Origin: Diadophis punctatus similis
Taxonomy: Eukaryota > Chordata > Lepidosauria > Squamata > Dipsadidae
Length of the DNA stretch: 64,000 bases
Reading direction: 5' to 3'
Assembly (NCBI GenBank): GCA_023053685.1
Contig: JALIGW010000004.1
Location: 83,350,664 to 83,414,663 of the forward strand
The position numbers and the translations under genes were made by a program. Below the pieces are notes generated by a model. The model had not been told where the DNA came from, searched no databases, and saw only the letters and a list, made by a program, of their open reading frames with translations. This document shows positions 36,858 to 64,000 of this stretch, piece by piece; positions within the stretch are counted from its first letter, which is position 1; every line of letters starts with the position of its first letter.

Positions 36858-38590
36858 TAAATAGAATAGAATATGGGATAGAATAGAATAGAATATGGGA
36901 TAGAATAGAATAGAATAGAATAGAGTAGAGTAGAATAGAATAGAATATGGGATAGAATAGAATAGAATATGGGATAGAATAGAATAGAATATGGGATAGA
37001 ATAGAATAGAATATGGGATAGAATAGAATAGAATAGAATAGAGTAGAGTAGAATAGAATAGAATATGGGATAGAATAGAATAGAATATGGGATATAATAG
37101 AATAGAATAGAATAGAATATGGGATAGAATAGAATAGAATAGAATAGAATATGGGATAGAATAGAATAGAGTAGAGTAGAATAGAATAGAATATGGGATA
37201 GAATAGAATAGAATATGGGATAGAATAGAATAGAATAGAATAGAATATGGGATAGAATAGAATAGAATAGAATAGAATATGGGATAGAATAGAATAGAAT
37301 AGAATAGAATATGGGATAGAATAGAATAGAGTAGAGTAGAATAGAATAGAATAGAATAGAATACAATAGAATAGAATAGAATATGGGATAGAATAGAATA
37401 GAATAGAATAGAATATGGGATAGAATAGAATAGAGTAGAGTAGAATAGAATAGAATATGGGATAGAATAGAATAGAATATGGGATAGAATAGAATAGAAT
37501 AGAATAGAGTAGAGTAGAATAGAATAGAATATGGGATAGAATAGAATAGAATATGGGATAGAATAGAATAGAATAGAATAGAATAGAATAGAATATGGGA
37601 TAGAATAGAATAGAATAGAATAGAATATGGGATAGAATAGAATAGAGTAGAGTAGAATAGAATAGAATATGGGATAGAATAGAATAGAATATGGGATAGA
37701 ATAGAATAGAATAGAATAGAGTAGAGTAGAATAGAATAGAATATGGGATAGAATAGAATAGAATATGGGATAGAATAGAATAGAATAGAATAGAATAGAA
37801 TATGGGATAGAATAGAATAGAGTAGAGTAGAATAGAATAGAATATGGGATAGAATAGAATAGAATATGGGATAGAATAGAATAGAATAGAATAGAGTAGA
37901 GTAGAATAGAATAGAATATGGGATAGAATAGAATAGAATATGGGATAGAATAGAATAGAATATGGGATAGAATAGAATAGAATAGAATAGAGTAGAGTAG
38001 AATAGAATAGAATATGGGATAGAATAGAATAGAATATGGGATAGAATAGAATAGAATAGAATAGAATAGAATAGAATAGAATAGAATAGAATAGAATAGA
38101 ATAGAATAGAATAGAAAAAATGGAATGGAATGGAATGGAATGGAATGGAATGGAATAGAATAGAATAGAATAGAATAGAATAGAATAGAATATAAAAAAT
38201 GGAATGGAATGGAATGGAATGGAATGGAATGGAATAGAATAGAATAGAATAGAATAGAATAGAAAAAATGGAATGGAATGGAATGGAATGGAATGGAATG
38301 GAATAGAATAGAATAGAATAGAATAGAATAGAATAGAATATAAAAAATGGAATGGAATGGAATGGAATGGAACGGAATGGAATGGAATGGAATGGAATGG
38401 AATAGAGAATAGAATAGAGAATAGAATAGAGAATGGAATGGAATGGAATGGAATGGAATGGAATGGAATGGAATGGAATAGAATAGAATAGAATAGAATA
38501 GAATAGAATAGAATACAATACAATACAATACAATAGAATACAATAGAATACAATACAATACAATACAATACAATACAATACAATAGAATT
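36858..38590. repeat. 1.7-kb AATAG-type pentanucleotide array with higher-order structure
   Basis: 36858-38035 is AATAG with regular ATGGG and GTAGAGT variants. 38036-38480 alternates (AATAG)n with five (GGAAT)n blocks. 38510-38588 is (AATAC)n running straight into a LINE end. Open frames in three minus-strand phases (over 600 codons) are Ile/Leu/Phe/Tyr/Ser repeats, not proteins. Confidence 0.95.
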
Positions 38591-39070
38591 CTTTATTGGC
38601 CAAGTGCGATTGGACACACAAGGAATTTGTCTTTGGTGTATATGCTCTCAGTGTACAAAAAAGAAAAGATAAGTTCGTCAAGAATCATGAGGTAAAAAAC
38701 ACTTAATGATTGTCATAGGGTACAAATAAGCAATCAGGAAACAATCAATATTTATATAAATCGTAAGGATACAAGCAACAAGTTACAGTCATACAGTCCT
38801 AAGTGGGAAGAGATGGGTGATAGGAACAATGAGAAGACTAATAGTAATAGTAATGCAGCCTAGTGAATAGTTTGACAGTGTTGAGGGAATTATTTGTTTA
38901 GCAGAGTGATGGCGTTCGGGAAAAAACTGTTCTCGTGTCTAGTTGTCTTGGTGTGCAGTGCTCTATAGTGTCGTTTTGAGGGTAGGAGTTGAAACAGTTT
39001 ATGTCCAGGATGTGAGGGGTCAGTAAATATTTTCACGGCCCTCTTTTTGACTCGTGCAGTATACAGGTCC
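38590..39070 (-). mobile_element. LINE 3' end bordering the pentanucleotide array
   Basis: aattctttattggccaagtg, ggacacacaaggaatttgtc, then cagagtgatggcgttcggga and gtgtgcagtgctctatagtg. It shares blocks with 25336-25660. The array sits at its 3' terminus, consistent with seeding by the LINE tail. Confidence 0.6.
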
Positions 39071-39240
39071 ATACCCAATTCCAGCAAAACTTCTTCATAA
39101 GTTTTAGCTTCCAGTCCCCTAATCGTCTTTGTTGCTCTTCTCTGCACTCTTTCCAAAGTCTCAACATCTTTTTAATATTATGGTGACCAGAACTGGATGC
39201 AATATTCCAAGTGTGACCTTACTAAGGATTGCCTTAAAGG
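39071..39240 (-). mobile_element. CR1 LINE fragment
   Basis: Minus strand MERVQRRATKTIRGLEAKTY, EEVLLELGMD, plus upstream ttggaatattgcatccagtt. Confidence 0.8.
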
Positions 39241-39491
39241 TCTGTCATGCGCACAAAATTTAGTATGGACTCTACCTGGTTCAGGTGTCTTTAAGCTTCT
39301 GAAAAGCTCTGAATGGGAAAACCTGGAAGGAAGGCACAACGGCTGTCTAAATAAAATGCATGGAAAATCACACCATGGTAATGATTAACCAACGGATATT
39401 TCTTTTAATATCACCTACTAAGAATCGTTCAGGAAAAATGCAGCATTGTATGACATGAATTTCACACACACAAACACACACATATATATAC

Positions 39492-39778
39492 AGGTAGTCC
39501 TTGACTTACAACAGTTAGTTTAGTGACTGTTCGAAGGTACTGTATGTCACTTAAAAAAATTGACTTATGACCTTTTTCACACTTTCTGACAAGCAAAGTC
39601 AATTGGGAAACCAGATTCACTTAACAACCATTTTACTAATTTTAACAACTGCAGGAATTCACTTAACAGTGGTGGCAAGAATGGTCGCAAAATCGGACAA
39701 AACTCACAGAACAAATGTCTCACTTAACAACAGAAATTTTGGGCTTAATTGTGGTCATAAGTCGAGGACTACCTGTGA
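39492..39778 (-). mobile_element. Tigger-like MITE A, internally deleted
   Basis: TA-CAGGTAGTCCTTGACTTAC ... GTCGAGGACTACCTG-TG. About 100 bp between the cacttt and ctgacaagcaaagtc landmarks are missing, including the E-box. Confidence 0.85.
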
Positions 39779-39939
39779 GTTCCTGGAAAATTCCTAATGA
39801 GAATAATCAGAATAATCTATTTAAATTTAATTAAATATCAATGTACGGCGTTTACAGGTCCAAATTATCCTACTTCTGGCGTATTATGCAATGACCTAGC
39901 TCTCCAGAGAAGTCTAGAATTTCTGGGAACGGTGGAAGG

Positions 39940-40112
39940 AAAGAGAAGAAGAAGAAGAAAAAGAAGAAGAAGAAGAAGAAGAAGAAGAAGAAGAAGAAGA
40001 AGAAGAAGAAGAAGAAGAAGAAGAAGAAGAAGAAGAAGAAGAAGAAGAAGAAGAAGAAGAAGAAGAAGAAGAAGAAGAAGAAGAAGAAGAAGAAGAAGAA
40101 GAAGAAGAAGAA
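39940..40112. repeat. (AAG)n microsatellite
   Basis: About 170 bp. Poly-Arg and poly-Leu frames derive from it. Confidence 0.95.
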
Positions 40113-40269
40113 CTACAACAAGGAGAAGGGATTCAGCCTGGAGACTGGGAAAAGAGCCTCTATCTAACAGTCTATCTATTTGGTCATTAAAATTTGGCAC
40201 CAACTTGACCATATATAATCAATCAATCAAAGGTCACAAAAGCAAATGTGGGATCCTTGCTGCTCTCGG

Positions 40270-40660
40270 AGTTTGTTGGTTTTCTTGCAGATGTTTCACG
40301 ACCCAACTAGGTAACACCATCAGTTCTAGGAGATGCAAACGCCACTCCCTTCTAGCACTGATGATGTTACCTAGTTGGGTCATGAAACATCTAGAAGAAA
40401 ACCACCAAACTCGGAGGGCACCAAGAACCCCACATTCCTCCTCTTCCTCTTCCTCTTCCTCCTCCCTTCTAGCACTGATGATGTTACCTAGTTGGGTAAT
40501 GAAAGGTCCCCAAGAAAACCACCAAGCTCAGAGAGTATCAAGGACCCCACAGTCCTCCTCCTTGCAAACCCCACTCCCTTCTAGCACTGATGATGTTACC
40601 TAGTTGGGTCATGAAAGGTCCCCAAGAAAACCACCAAACTCAGAGAGCACCAAGGAGCAT
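40270..40660 (+). repeat. second hammerhead-like repeat array with one inverted unit
   Basis: Direct units have CTGATGA cores at 40358, 40475 and 40587, each preceded by ttctagca and followed by gttacctagttgggt[a/c]atGAAA. An inverted unit at 40276-40340 (ttgcagatgtttcacgaccc) faces them. (CTTCCT)n separates units 1 and 2. Confidence 0.75.
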
Positions 40661-40922
40661 CAACCCTGAACTATAAATATTGTCTTCTATTGATAATATA
40701 ATGCTGCTCTCACAGCTTTTTTGGGTTGTATACTCAAAACAGGGAAAGTTACATATCTCTGCTTCACAAGCAAGAGAACGGACAAGGATGACGAAGGATC
40801 AAACGTGCAAGACACAAAGGAAGTCTTTAATTTTTTGAAAACTCAATCTTCAAAGCTTCAGCAGTAAAACAATATAATCCCATATCTAACGGAACTTCAT
40901 GCTTGTTTATATTGCAGTATAC

Positions 40923-41058
40923 CAGTGTTTCCCAACCTTGGCAACTTGAAGATGTCTGGACTTCAACTCCCAGAATTCCCCAGCCAGCGAATGCTGGCTG
41001 GGGAATTCTGGGAGTTGAAGTCCAGACACCTTCAAGTTGCCAAGGTTGGGAAACACTG
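40923..41058. mobile_element. hAT-like hairpin MITE, near-perfect palindrome
   Basis: 136 bp with arms CAGTGTTTCCCAACCTTGGC / GCCAAGGTTGGGAAACACTG continuing through cttcaactcccagaattccc. Flanks CAGTATAC at 40915-40922 and 41059-41066 are an identical 8-bp target duplication. Confidence 0.95.
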
Positions 41059-41066
41059 CAGTATAC

Positions 41067-41938
41067 AGTAAAATACTCAGCTAATAGACTCTATTTTAAA
41101 GAAATGCGTTGGGAGGACATTTTTGTATAAGTAGTTTTAATGTTACCTATCAGTGAGCATAAATATAAAAAATATACATTTAGAAGTAGAAACTGATATT
41201 GGTGGAAAAGAAAAACCGGCGCGCTTTCCAACGGATATATTTAGGAAAAACAATAATTGAGCAAATAAACATGTAATCTCCGCATGTTGCTTACAGAAAT
41301 CATTATTACACGGGATAAACCGGTACCACAAAGTGTTTATGGAATCTACGAAGTTCTTTAAAAGTGGACAATTGTACACTTTCCTCTTTGACCCAAATCT
41401 TTGAAATGCTTGAACCCAATACAGGTTAGCAGAACAGAAAGAGATCAATTAATAGGATTTTCTGTATTAACCTACAATATTGAGGGGGGTGGAATTACAT
41501 CTTCAGGTTGTTATTATTTAACAAAATATTAAGGGATGACAGGGTCGTAATAAGGGAGTTTTATTAAGAGAACAAAACAAGCCCATTTAATTGTCTACAG
41601 TAGCTAGATTATGGAACATATAACATTGCATATAAAATTTTTATACCATACAAAGGGGCCCTCATATACAAACTTTTACATGAAAATTTTTAAGTTTAAT
41701 ACTATTTTCATGAATCCACGGATTGTTAAAGTTATATTCCAAGACTGTCCTCCATAAAGCAGTAATCAGTACTTTTAAAAGTTGATATTTGTAGAAAGGT
41801 TTTTTTTTTACCTGCGAGATAAATGTTTATGCAACTTACTGCTCTACGAAATCAAATGCACACATTTTTAAGATTCCGATATCTAGCTTGTATTTTTAAC
41901 CAATATAAAAGATATTGGTATTTTTATTTATTTATTTA
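41067..41938. other. no gene or recognised repeat
   Basis: Unclassified AT-rich DNA. The minus frame at 41143-41448 has no known domain. Confidence 0.4.
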
Positions 41939-41939
41939 T

Positions 41940-42900
41940 TTATTTTTAATAAAATTTATATGCCGCCCAACTCCCAAAGGGACTCTGGGCGGCTTACAAC
42001 TCTAAAAATGCAATTATAGGATAAAAAGACAATTAAAACACAGTTCAAACGAACCTTTCACAAGTAATTACATCGCTACACATACATACATGGGGTGATC
42101 TCATTAGCCCCAGACCTGCCGAAAAAGCCAGGTCTTTAGGGCCTTCCGGAAGGCCAGCAAGGTGGGGGTATTACGGATCTCGGTAGGTAGTTCGTTCCAT
42201 AGGGTCGGAGCCGCAACAGAGAAGGACCTCGCCCGTGGACCTGCCAGCTGACATTGTCTGGCTGACGGGACCCGGAGAAGGCCCTCCCTGTGCGATCTCA
42301 CTGGTCGCTGGGAGGAATGCTGTAGAAGGCGGTCACGCAGATAAACTGGTCCTGAGCCATGTAGGGCTTTAAAGGTAATGATCAACACCTTGAATTGCAT
42401 CCGGAGACCGATCGATAACTAGTGCAGCTCGTGTAAGATGGGAGTCGTGTGGGTATACCTAGCGGCGCCCACAACAGCACGCGCAGCTGCATTCTGGACC
42501 AGTTGTAGTCTCCGAACACTTTTCAAGGGTAGCTCCATGTAGAGCGCGTTGCAATAATCAAGCCGTGAGGTGATGAGGGCATGAATGACCGTGAGAAGAG
42601 CCTCTCGGTCCAAATAGGGTCGCAACTGGTGCACTAGGCGAACCTGTGCAAAGGTCCCCCTAGCTACAGCTGTCAGATGGTGGTCTAATTTCAGCTGTGA
42701 GTCTAGGAGGACACACAAATTGCGAACCTGTTCTGAGGGGGTTAAGTTTTTGCCCCCCCAAAACCAGGATAGGACAATCGATATAGTCCTTAGGAGGCAA
42801 CATCCACATCCACTCGGTCTTGTCTGGGTTTAATTTAAGCCTGTTGACTCCCATCCAGACCCTTACATCGTTCAGGCACCGGCCCATCACTTCCACCGCT
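41940..42900 (-). pseudogene. L2-type LINE 3' end with decayed reverse transcriptase
   Basis: Minus-strand fragments in three frames cover the same region as 62985-63791: [75 protein letters not shown] and SFSVAAPTLWNELPTEIRN. Frameshifts near 42720 and 42410 show it is dead. The 3' UTR has gccgcccaactcccaaaggg and an ATTTATT run. Confidence 0.92.
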
Positions 42901-43235
42901 TCACTGAATTGACGAAGGGTGGAGATGTATAGCTGGTAGTACTTACCTATGCAAGAAAAGTATATTTTCCAGACAATCCAATACGACAGACCGAAAATGC
43001 ATTTCGTTTATTGTAGAAGGACATTCTAAAGAGTATAAATCAGAGCTCTATGGCTGTAATCCAAAATATAATTATCGATTATACTTAACCACGTTAAAGT
43101 CAGTGGAACATTTGGTCCACATGGACAGAATTACAATGTAAAAATTCTACGTCTAAGCATTGTAATGTTTTTATAATTTTCTTCAACAGTTCAACATTCC
43201 ATAAAGGTCGGCCTACAGAACAGGTATAAAGTTCA

Positions 43236-43612
43236 TATAGTTATCGACTTGTAACAGTTCATTTAGTGACCGCTCAAAGTTACAACGGCACTGAAAAAAG
43301 TGACTTATGACCATGTTTCACACTTACGACTGTTGCAGCATTCCCATGATCACGTGATCCCAATTCAGACACTTGGCAACTGGTTCATACTTATGACCGT
43401 TTCCTGAGGTCCTGCGATCCCCTTTTGCGACCTTCTGAGAAGCCAAGTCAATTCACTTGACAACCGGGTTAAATAACGTAACAACGGCGGTGATTCACTC
43501 AACAACCGTGGCAAGAAAGGTCGCAAAATGGAGGCAACATTCACTTCACAAACATTTCACTTAACAACATAAATGTTGGGCTCAATTATTGCCATAAGTC
43601 GAGGACTACCTG
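43236..43612 (-). mobile_element. Tigger-like MITE A, near full length
   Basis: atagttatcgacttgtaaca ... cataagtcgaggactacctg-TA. CACGTG E-box at 43351-43356. Confidence 0.85.
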
Positions 43613-43641
43613 TACAATGGCTGTGAAAACAAGAGAGACTT

Positions 43642-44812
43642 GTGAGTAGTCCTCGCACTTATGACAATTAGCGCAACCCAAAGTCCCATGATCAGAATTC
43701 GGGTGGCACGGATTTACAATGGTTGCATGGTTGTGTGCAGGGGTGGGCTGCTGGGGGTTCGCAGGGGTTCATGAGAACCTCCAGCTAAGATTCTGTGAAG
43801 TTCTGAGAAAATCCCACTCCTGGCTGGCCCCGCCCACCCCTCCCCTCCCAGGAGTCCCCACGTGGCCCGTTTTGGATGCAGGTAAGTTCAGGGCACGTGC
43901 AGAGGCTCGGGAAAGGTGAAAAACGGGCCTACCGGAAGTTCGGGAAGGCCGGAAACGGGCCCATTTCCGGCCTCCAGAGGGCCTCCGGAGCCTGGGGAAG
44001 CCGTTTTCACCCTCCTGGAGCAGTGGTGGGTTCCTACCGGTGCGGTCCAGTGCACCGTTCCGGTAGGGACCCGATTACGCAATTTGCGCGCAACGGCTCC
44101 GGTGCCATCTTCACCAGTCCATTGCGCGGCGCCATCTTTTTCTGGAATTTTTGGGCTTTTTTTGCTTCCTGCGCATGCGCGGAAGCAAAATCTCGGGAGG
44201 GGATGCGCACGAGAGATTTTGGCAATTTTTTGCTTCCGGCATGCGCGGAAGCAAAAGATTGCTGAAATCTCACATGCGCACACGCGTCCCCTCGCAAGAT
44301 TTTGCTTCTGCGCATGTGCAGGAAGCAAAATTGCACAAGGGGACACATGCACGCAGCGAGTGTGCACGCAGCGAGCGTGTGCGCACGGAAAACGAGATGA
44401 TGTGCGTGCAGCGCACCGATAGGCAGGTAAGAGGAACCCACCCCTGTCCTGGAGGCTCGAGGAAAACCTCCAGAGCCCGGGGATGGCAAAAATGCCCCCC
44501 CCCCCGCCGTGGTACAGGAGGTCGACTAGGCCATGCCCACCATGGCCACGCCCACCCAGCAACCGGGCAGAGAACCTCTTGCTAAGAATTTTGAAGGCCC
44601 ACCCCCAGTTATGTGCAACCTTTCCCAGCCAATTTCCAACAAACTTAATGGGAAAATCCAGATTCACTTAATGACCTCATGATTCACGTAAGAACTGCAA
44701 AGATTCGCTTAACAACAAATGGCAAAAATGATCATGAAATGTCTTGTTTCAAGGCAACAGAAATTCTCTTTGCTATTGCGGTCGTAAGTTGAGGCATTCC
44801 CTGTATTTTTCC
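43642..44812. mobile_element. Tigger-like MITE A split by nested GC-rich elements
   Basis: Family A ends lie at 43642-43735 and 44630-44805. Between them is a GC-rich element (caggggtgggctgctggggg ... ccacccagcaaccgggcaga) that itself holds a family B MITE at 44021-44446. Confidence 0.65.
44021..44446. mobile_element. hAT-like MITE family B with exact duplication
   Basis: Ends CAGTGGTGGGTTCCTACCGG and GGAACCCACCCCTG. The flanks TCCTGGAG (44013-44020, 44447-44454) are identical. The interior repeats gcttc(c/t)gcgcatgcgc(g)gaagcaaaa three times. Confidence 0.92.
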
Positions 44813-45184
44813 TGAAGAAATACCGGTATGAAGCAACATCGATCAACAAAACCCCACCAATAAATAAGAGCTCAACGGCAAAGTTATTTCAGAATATTGC
44901 TGCTCGCAATTAATGTCCCTTCCAAAGATTTCGGTAAAAGGACACCCAGGTTGAAAGCTTATTTAAAGTCTGCTTACACCCCGATAACAAAATTGAGGTT
45001 GTGTGTCTTTTAAAAATATTGCATCTGATCAGCCTGGCAGCCTAAGATCAATAAGGCAAAAGTCTTTCGGAAATATTAATACTGCAAATATTGTTCTTGT
45101 AAAATAGGAATTAAAGCTTTAAGATATGCCGATACAGTACTTGAGGGTGAGTGGTTGTTATTCTTTTTGTGTGCATTGAAAATG

Positions 45185-45190
45185 TTTAAT
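45185..45190 (-). promoter_or_regulatory. possible variant poly(A) signal ATTAAA of BMAL2
   Basis: ATTAAA is read on the minus strand just after the BMAL2 stop codon. Its closeness to the stop would make an unusually short 3' UTR, so it may be fortuitous. Confidence 0.2.
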
Positions 45191-45211
45191 CTTCTTCTCG
45201 CTGGTGTAAAT

Positions 45212-62912
<17,701 letters not shown>

Positions 62913-62984
62913 CTAAGGGGGGAAAAAAAGACCAAAAATGTATTTTTTTGGTCCCAGCTGTACATCACCCCCCCGTCTGACTTC

Positions 62985-64000
62985 AGTGTGGCAGCCGATG
63001 TAATGTGCCGGTGCCTGGACGACGTTAGGATCTGGATGGGGAGGAACAGACTCAGACTCAACCCCGACAAGACTGAGTGGCTTTGGATATTGCCTCCTAA
63101 GGATTATGACAACTATCCCTCCTTGGTTCTCGAGGGAGAGAAACTGACTCCCTCGGATCTGGTCTGCAATTTGGGGGTCCTCCTAGACCCACAGCTAAAA
63201 TTGGAACACCATCTCACCGCTGTGGCTAGGGGGGCCTTTGCACAGGTTCGCCTGGTGCACCAGTTGCGGCCATACTTGGAGAAGGAGGCTCTACTCACGG
63301 TCACTCATGCCCTTGTCACCTCCCGTTTGGACTACTGCAATGCGCTCTACATGGGGCTACCCTTGAAGAGTATCCGGAGACTCCAGTTGGTGCAAAATGC
63401 GGCTGCGCGTGCTGTGGTGGGTGTGCCAAGGTACACCCACGTGACACCGATACTCCGCCAGCTGCATTGGTTGCCCATCGGTCTCCGGGTCCAATTCAAG
63501 GTGTTGATCATCATCTTTAAAGCCCTTCATGGCTTAGGACCAGGTTATCTCCGGGACTGCATTCTGCCTCATACTTCCCTTCGACCGGTTAGGGCCCACA
63601 GAGTTGGCCTCCTCCAGCTCCTGTCAGCCAAGCAATGCCGGCTGGCTGGTCCTAGGGGGAGAGCCTTCTCTGTGGCCGGCCCCGCGCTCTGGAACCAACT
63701 CCCTCCAGAGACCCGAACCATCCCCACCCTGCTGGCCTTCCGAAAAGCCGTCAAGACATGGCTCTTCCTGCAGGCAGGGGGTAGAGCTTAATTCCATCTG
63801 CACTCTCCCCCGGGGTATGTCTGGTGGTTGAATGGTTCTTTTATATTGTAATTTTTAATTTTTATATTTTGATTTTAATTGTATTTATTGGTTTTCTTGT
63901 ATTTTTTTTCCTGTGTTGTAAGCCGCCCTGAGTCCCTCGGGAGTGGGGCGGCATATAAGAAACCATAAATAAAATAAATAATAAATAAATAAATTTTCCT
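62985..64000 (+). pseudogene. L2-type LINE 3' end with intact C-terminal RT frame
   Basis: A single open frame to 63791 encodes the C-terminal part of the L2 reverse transcriptase: [80 protein letters not shown] and ALWNQLPPETRTIPTLLAFR. It is followed by the 3' UTR with ccgccctgagtccctcggga and an AAATA tail at the window end. The catalytic YxDD region is absent (5'-truncated). It is better preserved than the 41940-42900 copy, so it is a younger insertion. Confidence 0.93.

Noticed and set aside
36648..38681. Three overlapping minus-strand frames of 600-677 codons (Ile/Leu/Phe/Tyr/Ser/His repeats)
   Set aside because: They are the three phases of the AATAG/GGAAT array, which has no stop in those phases. 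No non-repeat domain, no splice context.
39797..40603. 268-codon frame with a ~70-residue poly-Arg run
   Set aside because: It is the (AAG)n microsatellite joined to hammerhead-like repeat sequence; the opposite strand gives poly-Leu from the same repeat.
62988..63791. A functional 267-residue gene on the plus strand
   Set aside because: It is the C-terminal part of an L2 LINE reverse transcriptase; the catalytic part is missing and a 3' LINE tail follows.

Overview
This is a eukaryotic, vertebrate window, almost certainly from a squamate reptile and most likely an advanced snake. The grounds are interspersed CR1 and L2 LINE fragments, tRNA-derived SINEs, long AATAG-type pentanucleotide arrays next to LINE tails (a known feature of snake genomes), split exons with long introns, and about nineteen copies of one palindromic DNA transposon. 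There is no bacterial-style gene organisation, and nearly all long open frames are microsatellite, minisatellite or transposon frames.

Right third (45,212-62,912, minus strand): the 3' thirteen coding exons of the circadian bHLH-PAS transcription factor BMAL2 (ARNTL2). The exons join in frame without a stop into 523 residues: DNA-binding bHLH, PAS-A, PAS-B and the C-terminal transactivation tail ending QWTL. The N-terminal exons lie beyond the right edge, where an L2 LINE fragment fills the end of the window. Two introns only keep frame if GC (not GT) donors are used. The introns are packed with repeats: a SINE split by a hAT element beside the bHLH exon, a 690-bp polypurine tract 27 bp from exon 2, a 63-bp minisatellite, four SINEs in a row, a 66-bp tandem repeat, and a hAT-type element inserted 24 bp from the acceptor of exon 11.

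Middle (26.2-27.7 kb): a CpG-rich, repeat-poor block with two consensus splice donors on the minus strand. It is probably the promoter and first exon(s) of the next gene downstream of BMAL2. From vertebrate gene order (BMAL2 followed by SMCO2 and PPFIBP1 on the same strand) PPFIBP1 is the leading candidate, which would make 0-26 kb its first intron. No coding exon of that gene was found here.

Rest (0-26 kb, 27.7-45 kb): a dense transposon archive. It holds TA-flanked Tigger/pogo-like MITEs carrying E-box (CACGTG) motifs, several hAT-like palindromic MITE families with exact 8-bp target duplications, CR1 and L2 fragments, a 5'-truncated L1-like LINE, a solo LTR, minisatellites and long microsatellites. 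The most unusual signal is a family of tandem or dispersed repeats at 17.9-18.5, 21.0, 40.3-40.7 and 59.0 kb. These carry a hammerhead-ribozyme-like core with complementary stems I and II; one copy lies just downstream of a decayed Penelope-like retroelement reading frame. Repeat family names are recognised from sequence pattern only and boundaries without a stated target duplication are approximate.
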